Shown here piece by piece: positions 15,157 to 22,897 of a stretch of DNA of 22,897 nucleotides. Below the pieces are notes generated by a model. It was not told the origin of the DNA, made no database searches, and worked only from the letters and a program-made list of their open reading frames with translations. The stretch lies in the NCBI GenBank assembly GCA_035547155.1, contig DASZVJ010000213.1, positions 1-22,897 of the forward strand. The letters are read 5' to 3'. The DNA comes from CAZNMF01 sp035547155. Its GTDB lineage: Bacteria; Acidobacteriota; Vicinamibacteria; Vicinamibacterales; SCN-69-37. The translations under genes and the position numbers were made by a program. The stretch's first letter is position 1. Each line of letters starts with the position of its first letter.

Positions 15157-17871
15157 TCACTCGGCTCTCAGCGCACTCGCCGGCGACTCCCGAAGACCGC
15201 GGCGAATCGGAACCACGACCGCCGCGCACGTGGCCGCGATCATCAGCAGCACGGCGATCGTGTAGGTCGGCGCGTCCGTCGGCGTTACACCCCAGAGCGC
15301 GCCTTGGATCAGGCGCGTCGAGGCTGCAGCACCCGCGATGCCACACACGAGTCCGCACGCGAGAAACCATCCGACGTAGTTGAATGCCAGACGCCAGATG
15401 TCCAGGTGTCCAGCGCCAAGCGCGCGCCGAATGGCCAGCTCGCGCGCGCGTTGCGCCACGGCGTGCGCGACGACGCCGTAGACGCCGATCGCGGCCAGCA
15501 GCATCGCGATCGCCGCGAATGTCGTCATCGCGCTGGCGAAGTACGTCCACGCCTCGAGCGCACGCGACAGATCTCGATCGAGCAGATGAATGTCGACGGG
15601 AGGGCGGCCTGGATCCACGTCGGCGACGATCGTCTGGACCGCCGCCGCGGTCGCGAGTGGATCGCGAGCGGTTCTGAAGACGAATGTCATCAACAGGTAT
15701 TCGCCGATATTGGGTGCCACGTCCTGCGTCGGCTGTTGACCGAGCGGCGTGTAGATCATGGGCGTGACGGCACGTTCCTGCGGGTTCACGCGGCTGTCGG
15801 CGACGACGCCGACGATCGCTCGCGGCCGATCGTCGGTGGCCACGCGAATCCGCTCGCCGATCGGGCTACGCCCGCCCCACAACGTGCGAGCCAAGGTCTC
15901 GCTGACGATGGCCACCAATGGGCCGTCCGGCGCGTCGCGCGCATCGAAGTCCCGGCCGCGCACGAGCGGCATCCGTAGCGTGGCAAAGAAGTGCGGCGTC
16001 ACGACATAGACGCGCGCACGCGGCGCCCCGGCGTCGGCGATCGCGCCGTCTCCGACGCCGATCGGCGTCAGCGGTCCGGCCTGCACGAACGGGACGTGGT
16101 TGACGACCGCGGCGTCCGATGCGCCCGGCATGGCCCGAAGACGCCGCCAGATTTCTGCGGCCTTGCGTGCCGGCTCAGGGCTGATGTCGAGGAGCGGCAG
16201 CCCGTCGCGTGAGCCGGCGAACGCGCGATAGCGCGCCGGCGCGAACTGCACGGTGAACGCCGACACGCCCGCCAGATCGCCACCGAGTGGATTGACCGCG
16301 AGCCGGACGAACGTGTTGACGAGCAAGCCGGCATTGACGAGCAGCGTCAGCGCCGCGGCGATCTGCGTCGCCACCAGCACTCCCCGCAGGCGCCGCACGC
16401 GCCGTGGTTCCCAGACCGCGCGGCTGGACGATCCCCGCGCTTCGCCGAAGTCAGCCCGCCACACATACGCCGCGGGAGTGAGCCCGAGCAGCACGCCGAC
16501 CGCCATCGAGAACGCAACGGCGAACACCGTCACACGGCCGTCGAGCGCAGTACTGGCCGCCGGAAGGACCAACGGTCCCCTGGCGATCCACACATGGAGC
16601 GTCACCCACGCGACGGCCATCGACAGACATCCGCCGAGGCCGGCGAGCAGGAGGCTCTCGATCAGCAGCTGCCGAATCAACCGCGCGCGGCCAGCGCCGA
16701 TCGCCCAGCGCACGAAGAGATCTGCGCGTCTCGCGATCGTTCGCGCCAGCAGCAGACCGCTGACGTTCGTGCATGCCAGCAGCAGTACCACCGCGACGAT
16801 GCCCCCGAGAACGGCCAAGGGCCTGCCCAAGTTGCTGCGTTGCGCCGTCCAGAGTTGCCGGACGATCGCGCCGAGCCGCTCGCCGCGCTCGGCGCCAAGA
16901 CGGCTCGACACGGCGTTCGCGTCCGCTTGTGCCTCGTCGACGGATGTGCCCGGCTTCAAGCGCGCGATGACCGGCCAGCCGCGCGCCGATCCCTTGAGGC
17001 GATTCGAGTTCAAGACGAGCGGCACGAGGACATCGATCGTGGTACCCGAGATGCTCTCGGCGAAGCTCGCAGGCATGACACCGACGATGGCGTAGATGTG
17101 GTCGTCGATGCGCACGCGCTGACCGATGACGCGGGGATCGCCATGAAAGCGACGTTCCCAGAGTCCATGCGTGATGACGGCGACGTCCGCCCGTCCATTG
17201 ATCGGCGTCTCGGCCTCAGTGAACGCACGCCCCAACTCGGGAGGAATGCCGAGCGCGCCGAAGAGACTCGGACTACATTCCAGCGTTTGCACCACCTCGA
17301 CAGCCGAGCCGTCTTCCGCGGCCAAGTCCGCCTTGACATAGCCGGCCGTGGCGACAGCCTCGAAGACGTGCGTGCGATCGCGCCACGCGACGTACTCAGG
17401 CACCGTCGCCGGGAGCGGACTCGCGTCGTCGCCAACCGTCGCTGAAATCAAGACGAGCCGATCCGCGTCCGGATACGGCAGCGGCGTCAGCAGCGTGCCC
17501 TTGACGATGGTGAACGCCGCGACGTTCACGCCGATGCCGAGGGCCAGCGTCAGTCCGATCGCCGCCGTCCAGCCAGGGCTCGCGCGAAAGCCCAGCACGG
17601 CGCGACGGACGTCGCTGGCGATCGACTCGATGAGTGCGGTGCCCCGCTCGACGCGGGTGGCTTCGCGAATGCCTTCGATCCCGCCGAATGTCATGCGCGC
17701 GAGGCGATGGGCTTCCTCGGCTGTGACACCGCGCCGCTCGTACGTCTCGGCTTCCCGGTCGAGATGCGCGTCGAGCTCCGCGTGCAGCTCACGCTCGAGG
17801 TCATCGCGACGCGCAAGCGACCGCACGCGATAACAGAGGTCGTTCCAGCGCTCCTGCAGTTCCAGCCACAT
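15157..17871 (-). CDS. ADOP-family duplicated ABC-type permease
   Basis: The 904-residue protein has the architecture of acidobacterial duplicated orphan permeases. An N-terminal soluble prefix (RDDLERELHAELDAHLDREA, then the AEEAHRLARMTFGG segment) is followed by a first membrane helix at about 98-120 and a MacB-like periplasmic core (TVPEYVAWRDRTHVFEAV). An FtsX-type helix bundle follows from about 350 (VAVVLLLACTNVSGLLLART). A second copy starts near 487 (VLVATQIAAALTLLVNAGLL), with a second core and a final bundle from about 775, ending LRESPASALRAE. Relatives of MacB work with an ATPase, but none is encoded here, which is usual for this family. Its start is 15 bp after the padR stop, so the pair forms an operon. 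The substrate is unknown; a role in export or envelope stress is inference. Confidence 0.93.
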   Translation of the reverse strand: MWLELQERWNDLCYRVRSLARRDDLERELHAELDAHLDREAETYERRGVTAEEAHRLARMTFGGIEGIREATRVERGTALIESIASDVRRAVLGFRASPGWTAAIGLTLALGIGVNVAAFTIVKGTLLTPLPYPDADRLVLISATVGDDASPLPATVPEYVAWRDRTHVFEAVATAGYVKADLAAEDGSAVEVVQTLECSPSLFGALGIPPELGRAFTEAETPINGRADVAVITHGLWERRFHGDPRVIGQRVRIDDHIYAIVGVMPASFAESISGTTIDVLVPLVLNSNRLKGSARGWPVIARLKPGTSVDEAQADANAVSSRLGAERGERLGAIVRQLWTAQRSNLGRPLAVLGGIVAVVLLLACTNVSGLLLARTIARRADLFVRWAIGAGRARLIRQLLIESLLLAGLGGCLSMAVAWVTLHVWIARGPLVLPAASTALDGRVTVFAVAFSMAVGVLLGLTPAAYVWRADFGEARGSSSRAVWEPRRVRRLRGVLVATQIAAALTLLVNAGLLVNTFVRLAVNPLGGDLAGVSAFTVQFAPARYRAFAGSRDGLPLLDISPEPARKAAEIWRRLRAMPGASDAAVVNHVPFVQAGPLTPIGVGDGAIADAGAPRARVYVVTPHFFATLRMPLVRGRDFDARDAPDGPLVAIVSETLARTLWGGRSPIGERIRVATDDRPRAIVGVVADSRVNPQERAVTPMIYTPLGQQPTQDVAPNIGEYLLMTFVFRTARDPLATAAAVQTIVADVDPGRPPVDIHLLDRDLSRALEAWTYFASAMTTFAAIAMLLAAIGVYGVVAHAVAQRARELAIRRALGAGHLDIWRLAFNYVGWFLACGLVCGIAGAAASTRLIQGALWGVTPTDAPTYTIAVLLMIAATCAAVVVPIRRGLRESPASALRAE

Positions 17872-17886
17872 GGCCGGTGTCCGTAA

Positions 17887-18219
17887 TCAGTTCAAATCGA
17901 GGACGAGTCCCACGGCGGTCGTGAGCTTGGCCCATTGATCGGACTCGGCCGCGAGACGCTTCCGGCCGAGCCTGGTCAGCTCGTAGTACTTCGCCTTGCG
18001 GTTGTTGTCGGATGTGCCCCACTCGGCCGCGATCAATCCGCGGCGCTCCAGGCGATGCAGCGCAGGATAGATCGAGCCCTGCGGCACTTGCAGCGCCGCG
18101 TGCGACACCTGGCGAAGACGCTCGGAGATCGCCCAGCCGTGCATCGGCTCGAGCGAGAGCGTCTTGAGAATCAGGAGATCCAGCGTGCCTTGCGGCAATT
18201 CGATGCGTTCGTCTGTCAT
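17887..18219 (-). CDS. PadR-family transcriptional regulator, acidobacterial ADOP-associated type
   Basis: A 110-residue winged-helix DNA-binding protein. The blocks LPQGTLDLLILKTLSLEP (8-25), VPQGSIYPALHRLERRGLI (45-63) and NRKAKYYELTRLGRKRL (73-89) are the recognition helix and wing of PadR proteins. The short form without a long C-terminal domain is the type commonly found in front of ADOP permeases in Acidobacteria. PadR proteins are usually dimeric repressors released by a small ligand or stress signal. The gene lies directly upstream of the permease and is divergent from the VWFA-TPR-US operon. A perfect 12-bp inverted repeat begins 14 bp before its start codon, so self-control is likely. 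The ligand is unknown. Confidence 0.94.
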   Translation of the reverse strand: MTDERIELPQGTLDLLILKTLSLEPMHGWAISERLRQVSHAALQVPQGSIYPALHRLERRGLIAAEWGTSDNNRKAKYYELTRLGRKRLAAESDQWAKLTTAVGLVLDLN

Positions 18220-18232
18220 GGGCCAGCTCGTT

Positions 18233-18276
18233 TGCTTCTGCAGGTGTCAGAGATTATCATCGCTCCTGCAGAAGCA
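18233..18276. promoter_or_regulatory. Inverted repeat, candidate PadR operator in the divergent promoter region
   Basis: tgcttctgcagg (18233-18244) and cctgcagaagca (18265-18276) are perfect 12-bp inverted arms 20 bp apart, with centres 32 bp apart, about three helical turns. On the padR strand a GATAAT hexamer (18253-18258 read in reverse) lies in the spacer as a -10 candidate. The arms would then flank it, one covering the -10/-35 gap and the other the early transcript. That is where a repressor would block transcription. It differs from the ATGT-N8-ACAT sites known for some PadR proteins. No clear promoter for the plus-strand operon is visible. Confidence 0.6.
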
Positions 18277-18296
18277 CAAAAGGTCATGCGGTCGCG

Positions 18297-19187
18297 ATGC
18301 GCTCTCCTCGCACGCGTCATGTTCTCCGCACGGGTCTGCTCGTCCTCGCCATTGATGGCGTCGTCGGCGCGAGTCCGCAGCAGCCGCTCGTCTTCTCGTC
18401 GCACGTGCAGGCCGTGCTCGTCGACGCGCTCGTGACGCAGAACGGCCGGCCCGTGTCCGGCCTGACGGCGGCCGACTTCGAGGTCCGCGACAACGGTGTC
18501 CTGCAGACGATCGATCTGCTCGACGCCGCCAATCTGCCGATCAACGCCGTGCTGGCGCTGGACACGAGCGCGAGCACCGCCGGCGCGCGTCTCCGAAATT
18601 TGACGGCCGCCACCGATGCGCTGCTCGATGGCCTGCGGCCCGTCGATCGCGCAGCACTCACGACGTTCAGCGACGTCGTCTCGCCGCGCGTGCCGCTGAC
18701 GCCGGATCTCGAGTCGATCCGTGGCGCGCTGCGATCGATTCGTCCCAACGGCGAGACCGCGGCGCTCGACGGCATCTACGCCGCGCTGACGGCCACGCTC
18801 GCCGAGACGGGCCGATCGCTGCTCGTGATCTGCACTGATGGCCAGGACACAAGAAGCTGGCTGGATCCAGACGAGCTCGTCGCCGCCGCTCGCCGTTCCA
18901 ACGCGGTCATCGACGTCGTCGCGACAGGCAGTGCGCGGCGGTGGCCAGTGTTGCGCAACCTCACGGACGCAACGGGCGGCCGGACGATCGCGGTCGAGTC
19001 GAGCGCCCAGATCCGGACGCAGTTCGAGTCCGTGCTGAGCGAGTTTCGCAGCCGCTACGTGCTGACGTTCGTGCCGACGGGCGTCGCCGAGGACGGCTTC
19101 CACCAGCTCGACGTACGCGTCCACGGCAATCGCTTCGTCGTCGCGGCGCGGCCCGGGTACGTCTCCGGCGGATCGGCGGCCAACTGA
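18297..19187 (+). CDS. VWFA-domain secreted protein with intact metal site (B1)
   Basis: A 296-residue protein with a signal peptide (about 1-25, LRTGLLVLAIDGVVGA). The N-terminal beta-rich part (LVTQNGRPVSGLTAADFEVR, 45-64) is the acidobacterial VWFA-related prefix also found in A1 and A2. Here the MIDAS is complete: D89, S91 and S93 in LDTSAS, T154 in NGETAALDG, and D181 in ICTDGQDT. It can therefore be expected to bind a divalent cation and a protein ligand, unlike A1 and A2. SRYVLTFVPTGVAEDGFHQL is the usual closing segment. It is the first gene of the plus-strand operon facing padR. Its stop overlaps the TPR gene start by one base (TGATG). No strong ribosome site precedes the ATG. Confidence 0.87.
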   Translation: MRSPRTRHVLRTGLLVLAIDGVVGASPQQPLVFSSHVQAVLVDALVTQNGRPVSGLTAADFEVRDNGVLQTIDLLDAANLPINAVLALDTSASTAGARLRNLTAATDALLDGLRPVDRAALTTFSDVVSPRVPLTPDLESIRGALRSIRPNGETAALDGIYAALTATLAETGRSLLVICTDGQDTRSWLDPDELVAAARRSNAVIDVVATGSARRWPVLRNLTDATGGRTIAVESSAQIRTQFESVLSEFRSRYVLTFVPTGVAEDGFHQLDVRVHGNRFVVAARPGYVSGGSAAN

Positions 19188-20452
19188 TGCGCATCCGGCC
19201 ACACTTACTCGTCGCCGCGGCCGCCTTGGCCATGGCGCTGTCGATCGCGCACGCCGCACCGAAGATTGGGCCGGACGACGTTGTCGTGCTCGATCGGTGG
19301 GTTCGCGCGGTTCGTACGCACGTGCCGGGCCGCGTCGACGACGCGCTCGCCGGCGTCGCGGCGTTGACGTACGACGATCGTCAGCATCTGAACGAGGCGT
19401 TGGACGCGTTCTTCAGTGGGATGAGCCACGCGCGGGCCGGCACGGCAATTGACGACGCCGACCGCGCGGCGCAACTGGGCACGGAGGCAGCGCGCTCGCC
19501 CGGCGCGAACGCCTTCCTGGAGCGCGCGGCCGTGCTGCACGCCGATGCCGTCATCTTCGCGGCGCGCCTGCCGTCGCCACCGCCCGATTCCCGCGACGAC
19601 GACGGTGCGCAGCTCGTCTCGGCGGCCGATGGCGAATACGAAGGCACGATGCATCCCAGCTGGCATTGGACGTTCGGCCGCGAGCTGCTGGATCGCATCG
19701 CGCCACGGCCGGCGGCCGATCCGTTCGTCGCCCGCTGGTATCACGCGATGATCGCGTATCTGTTCAGCGGCGCGCGGTACGGCGAGGCGGCACCCCTGCT
19801 GCGGAGCGCGGCCGTGCTGCTGCCCGACAACGCGTCGATCCTCTTCGACCGCGCGTGTCTGTCGGAAACGCTCGGATCGCCGCAGGTACAGTCCGTGCTG
19901 AACGACCCGCGCGCGCGGCCGGTCTCGCCTGCGCGAGACGAGCCCGGCCGGGAGTTGACGCCCGTCGTCCCCATCGGCGAGCGCCAAGCCAACGCCGACG
20001 CCGAGGCGCTCTTCCGTCACGCGATCGACGCCGACGGATCGCTCGTCGAAGCCCGCGTCCGTCTCGGCCGCCTGCTCTTGATCCGCGGCCGCGACGCTGA
20101 AGCGGCGACGATGCTCGCGCAGGCCGTGACCACCGCGCGCGATCCGGCCGTCGCGTATCTCGCGCACCTGCTCGCGGCGCGCGCGGCCACGCGGCTCGGC
20201 CGGCTGGACGAGGCCGACGCCCACACGGACGCCGCGCTCGCGCTCTTTCCCGGCGCGCAATCGGCGCTCATCGCCAAGAGCTACGTCGCGCTGCAGCGCG
20301 CGGACGCCGCCGGCGCCCTCGATCCGATCAACCGCCTGGCCCAACGCGACAGCCGCGTGGCGTCGCGCGACCCGTGGTCCGAGTACTACCTCGGCGCCGG
20401 ACGTGACTCGACGGCGTTGCTGTCAGATCTGCGGTCGTCGATCGGGCACTGA
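19187..20452 (+). CDS. Secreted TPR-repeat protein
   Basis: The ATG at 19187 overlaps the B1 stop and gives 421 residues. The first 23 (RPHLLVAAAALAMALSIAHA) form a signal peptide. The middle and C-terminal parts are helical repeats of the TPR kind, with examples YGEAAPLLRSAAVLLPDNAS, AEALFRHAIDADGSLVEARV and GRLDEADAHTDAALALFPGA. Between two of these lies a loop of about 30 residues rich in proline and charge (about 245-265). TPR proteins are scaffolds for protein contacts, so it may connect the VWFA and US proteins or the permease in the periplasm. No catalytic motif is visible. Placement inside the operon is the only pointer to its role. Confidence 0.78.
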   Translation: MRIRPHLLVAAAALAMALSIAHAAPKIGPDDVVVLDRWVRAVRTHVPGRVDDALAGVAALTYDDRQHLNEALDAFFSGMSHARAGTAIDDADRAAQLGTEAARSPGANAFLERAAVLHADAVIFAARLPSPPPDSRDDDGAQLVSAADGEYEGTMHPSWHWTFGRELLDRIAPRPAADPFVARWYHAMIAYLFSGARYGEAAPLLRSAAVLLPDNASILFDRACLSETLGSPQVQSVLNDPRARPVSPARDEPGRELTPVVPIGERQANADAEALFRHAIDADGSLVEARVRLGRLLLIRGRDAEAATMLAQAVTTARDPAVAYLAHLLAARAATRLGRLDEADAHTDAALALFPGAQSALIAKSYVALQRADAAGALDPINRLAQRDSRVASRDPWSEYYLGAGRDSTALLSDLRSSIGH

Positions 20453-20489
20453 GATTTCGGTGACCGCCGGGCGACCACGGGGGGCCGCC

Positions 20490-20506
20490 CCGACGTCAGA
20501 CGTCGG
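20490..20506. other. Short hairpin in the gap before US-B
   Basis: ccgacgt and acgtcgg pair perfectly around a three-base loop (cag) in the 81-bp gap between the TPR and US-B genes. No T-run follows, so it is a poor terminator. It may just separate expression of the two genes. Confidence 0.35.
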
Positions 20507-20533
20507 ACGACAGGCGACCAGGAGGTCGAGCGC

Positions 20534-21478
20534 ATGACGCGAGATCGTGTCCAGTCTTTCAGAGCGCCAGACGCGCGCGGTCTGCTGCGCGCCCGCCGGC
20601 TCGCTTCGGCGTGGCTCATCGTCGCGGCCGCCGCGCTGACATCGACCGGCGTGCTCGACGCCAGACAAGCCCCCTCGCCGGAGATCCTCGCGAAGGCCGC
20701 CGCGCACGTCCAGCACTTCATCGCCGGCATGTCGAATGTCGTCGCCGTCGAGACGTACGAGCAGGCCCAGCAGACCAACGGGATGCGCGCGGTGACGCTC
20801 TCCACGCGACGGACGCGCGCGGACCTGCTCGTGCTGCCCCTCGGCGAGTCCGGATGGGTGCCGTTTCGTGACGTGTACGAGGTCGACGGCCAGCGCGTCC
20901 GCGATCGCGACGATCGCCTGACCAGGCTCCTCGGCCACCTCGATGATGCGAAGGCCGTGGAACAGGCCGTCGCCATCAGCAACGAGAGCGCGCGCTTCAA
21001 TCTGAATCCGGGGTTCGTCGACCGCACGATCAACACGCCGATGACGGCGCTGATGTTTCTCCAGGCAGACAACCAGAGCCGCTCGTCGTTTTCGACGGAC
21101 GGCCGGGCCACGATCGGCAAGGTCGCCTGCGAGATCGTCAGCTTCGTCGAGCAACGGACGCCGTCGCTGATCCAATCGCCCTACGCCATCACGGTGCGCG
21201 GCCGGTTCTGGATCGAGCCTGCGACGGGCGCGGTCCTGCGGAGCGAGCTGCGCGCGAATGCCGCGTTGAACGCGAACGACACCCAGACCGTTCGTGCGAT
21301 CGTCACCGTCAACTACACGCCTGAACCGAAGCTCGGCATCTGGGTCCCGGCCTCGATGGACGAGACGTACGACGTCGGCGTCTCCGGCCAGATCACGCGA
21401 GGCCAAAGCCTGACCGGACACGCCGAGTACTCCGGCTTCCGCACGTTCGGCGTCACGACCGAGACGAGCGTGCACTGA
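20534..21478 (+). CDS. Secreted protein of unknown family (US-B), paralog of US-A
   Basis: A 314-residue protein with a strong ribosome site (AGGAGGT, 20520-20526) seven bases before the ATG. A basic N-terminus of about 24 residues precedes the hydrophobic signal segment (LASAWLIVAAAALTSTGVLDA). The mature part aligns along its length with US-A: GWVPFRDVYEVDG (107-119), ESARFNLNP (151-159), INTPMTALMFL (166-176), FWIEPATGAVLR (225-236), IWVPASMDETYD (269-280) and GHAEYSGFRTF (295-305). US-B lacks a few residues in the middle loops but keeps all these blocks, so both copies are probably functional. It closes the plus-strand arm, as US-A opens the VWFA part of the minus arm. I cannot assign a function. 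Confidence 0.82.
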   Translation: MTRDRVQSFRAPDARGLLRARRLASAWLIVAAAALTSTGVLDARQAPSPEILAKAAAHVQHFIAGMSNVVAVETYEQAQQTNGMRAVTLSTRRTRADLLVLPLGESGWVPFRDVYEVDGQRVRDRDDRLTRLLGHLDDAKAVEQAVAISNESARFNLNPGFVDRTINTPMTALMFLQADNQSRSSFSTDGRATIGKVACEIVSFVEQRTPSLIQSPYAITVRGRFWIEPATGAVLRSELRANAALNANDTQTVRAIVTVNYTPEPKLGIWVPASMDETYDVGVSGQITRGQSLTGHAEYSGFRTFGVTTETSVH

Positions 21479-21527
21479 CGCGCGTTTCAACGCTTGCGTT
21501 CTGAGGGCCAATCCCAGTGTTCGCCCG

Positions 21528-22897
21528 TCACTGTCGTGTCATGGCCAGGTTGAACCGTTCCTCGGCGCCAAGCATGTGGTCCGTGTCCTTCGCGGCGTCG
21601 TCGATGTCGATCTGCACCCAGGCCACCTTGCCGTTGAAGGCATTGCCGTCGGTCCCGTAGTCGGGCGACACCGGCTCGCCGATGTCGGCGCCGATGTCAG
21701 TCGTCTCGTCCATCGAGAAGGTGAATAGGTGCGTACGCTCCACGCGCCCTTCCCCGGTCTTCGCGCCGTCGACATACAGCGTGACCGACCCGCCCTTGCC
21801 CAGTCCGCCGCCGTCATAGGCGAACTCCATTCGCAGCTGGTGCGTGCCCGCGGGCAGCGCAGCATCGGAGGCGGTGAAGAAGCACTCCAAGCCGAGCAGG
21901 TTGTAGCAGTACTTCAGCCTGCCTTCGTGTGCGTACAGGCTCCAGCCGCCCATGTTGCCGCCCTGGGCAACAATGACGCCTCGCGCGCTCGCTGCCGGCA
22001 CGTCCACTTCGGCGGTGACCGAATGGCTCTTGTTCTTGATGTTGATGACCGTGTTCTCCTGCAGGCGCCGCATGCCGGGGAACAGCAGTTGCGTGTTCCC
22101 CGCGACAACCGCGGGCCGGCCGGCGATGTCCGGGTTCATGCGCTCGGCCTTGCGGTCGTCGAGCGGGAAGACGTTGTACTTCGCCGCCTCCATGTCGAAC
22201 AGCCGCTTCAGCTCGGCGAGCTTGTCGGGCATCGTCGCCGCCAGGTCGTGGGCCTGCGACCAGTCCTTGGCGGTGTCGTACAGCTCCCATGGGTCGTCGT
22301 CCAGCGACGTCACCGGGCCCGACATCACCCACGGCGGCACGCCGTGGCGGGTCACCGCCATCCAGCCTTTGTGGTAGATGCCGCGGTTGCAGAGCATCTC
22401 GAAGTACTGCGTCTCGTGACGCTCCGCGGCGCCCGCATCGTCGAAGGAGTACGCCATGCTGACACCGTGCAGCGGCTCCTGCATCACGCCGTTGATCAGG
22501 GTCGGCGCCGGCAGCTGCGCGACGTCCAGGACCGTGGCGGCCACGTCGATCAGATGGTGGAACTGGCTGCGGATCTCACCCCTGGCCTTGATGCCGTTCG
22601 GCCAATGGATGACCGCGCCGTTGCGGGTGCCGCCGAAGTGCGAGGCGACCTGCTTGGTCCACTGGTAGGGCGTGTTCATCGCGTGCGCCCAGCCAACCGC
22701 GTAGTGGTTGTATGCCCTGGACGTCCCGAAGTCGCCGATGCGCTCGATCAGCAGTGCCGGGGTGTTGAGGTCGGGGCCTTCGCCGCAGGTCAGCTCGTTG
22801 AAGCAGCCGATGGGCGTGCCTTCGGCTGAAGCGCCGTTGTCGCCGACGATGTAGTAGACCAGCGTGTCGTCGAGGATCTTCAGGTCCGCCAGCGCGT
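21528..22897 (-). CDS. Arylsulfatase, C-terminal part (5' end outside window)
   Basis: The frame runs to the right edge with no stop, so the gene starts outside the window; the ATG at 22679 is internal. The 455 visible residues begin in the sulfatase core. They include LVYYIVGDNGASAEGTP (metal-binding Asp-Asn of the family) and VASHFGGTRNGAVIHWPNGI, followed by FHHLIDVAATVLDVAQLP and the DPWELYDTAKDW segment. After about 275 residues a beta-sandwich C-terminal domain follows (TAEVDVPAASARGVIVAQGG to GSVTLYVDGA). This layout matches large type I arylsulfatases of about 750-800 residues that hydrolyse sulfate esters. The formylglycine active-site motif CxPSR lies in the missing N-terminal part. 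Its use of GATC differs from the rest of the window, suggesting different ancestry. Confidence 0.9.
   Translation of the reverse strand, partial: ALADLKILDDTLVYYIVGDNGASAEGTPIGCFNELTCGEGPDLNTPALLIERIGDFGTSRAYNHYAVGWAHAMNTPYQWTKQVASHFGGTRNGAVIHWPNGIKARGEIRSQFHHLIDVAATVLDVAQLPAPTLINGVMQEPLHGVSMAYSFDDAGAAERHETQYFEMLCNRGIYHKGWMAVTRHGVPPWVMSGPVTSLDDDPWELYDTAKDWSQAHDLAATMPDKLAELKRLFDMEAAKYNVFPLDDRKAERMNPDIAGRPAVVAGNTQLLFPGMRRLQENTVINIKNKSHSVTAEVDVPAASARGVIVAQGGNMGGWSLYAHEGRLKYCYNLLGLECFFTASDAALPAGTHQLRMEFAYDGGGLGKGGSVTLYVDGAKTGEGRVERTHLFTFSMDETTDIGADIGEPVSPDYGTDGNAFNGKVAWVQIDIDDAAKDTDHMLGAEERFNLAMTRQ

Noticed and set aside
20490..20506. Intrinsic terminator after the TPR gene
   Set aside because: There is no T-run after the hairpin and the stem is only seven pairs.
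22677..22679. Start codon of the sulfatase at the ATG at 22679
   Set aside because: The frame continues upstream with the conserved GDNGASAEG motif to the window edge.
9428..22897. NirV-like protein as the activator of the arylsulfatase in the same window
   Set aside because: NirV has only one cysteine where two are needed, and the genes are 11 kb apart on opposite strands.

Overview
The window comes from a high-GC bacterium, most likely an acidobacterium of the Vicinamibacteria type. The evidence is a PadR-type regulator next to a large duplicated ABC-type permease (the ADOP family), together with three secreted proteins of the acidobacterial VWFA-related kind. It is chromosomal in character. 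I found no rRNA, tRNA, CRISPR array or transposase gene.

Layout. (1) 2-4028, plus strand: the 3' part of peptidase T, a DapA-like aldolase with altered motifs, an old-yellow-enzyme-type flavin oxidoreductase and a secreted cupin, packed with 1-6 nt gaps or overlaps. (2) 4012-5628, minus strand: a secreted PQQ-type sugar dehydrogenase that overlaps the cupin tail to tail. (3) 5698-7755, plus strand: the magnesium channel MgtE and a small four-helix membrane protein. They are separated by a 225-bp gap holding an 8-bp tandem repeat and nested inverted repeats. (4) 7841-10950, plus strand: a nitrite-reduction cluster of copper nitrite reductase fused to cytochrome c (NirK), a NirV-like protein and an SCO copper chaperone. 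A strong inverted repeat lies upstream of nirK and palindromic repeats lie between nirK and nirV. (5) 10961-18219, minus strand: padR, the ADOP permease, a secreted protein of unknown family (called US here) and two VWFA-related proteins. (6) 18297-21478, plus strand, divergent from padR: a VWFA protein with an intact metal site, a TPR protein and a second US paralog. (7) 21528 to the right edge, minus strand: the C-terminal part of an arylsulfatase.

The most unusual arrangement is 10961-21478. A secreted VWFA/US module occurs twice, once on each side of a padR-ADOP pair. The two arms diverge from a 77-bp region with a perfect 12-bp inverted repeat. I infer one PadR-controlled envelope system with a membrane permease, VWFA proteins, a TPR protein and paired US proteins. 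Its function cannot be read from sequence. The nitrite cluster makes sense as a unit: NirK reduces nitrite to NO, the fused cytochrome supplies electrons, SCO may handle copper, and NirV keeps the formylglycine-enzyme fold with only one cysteine.
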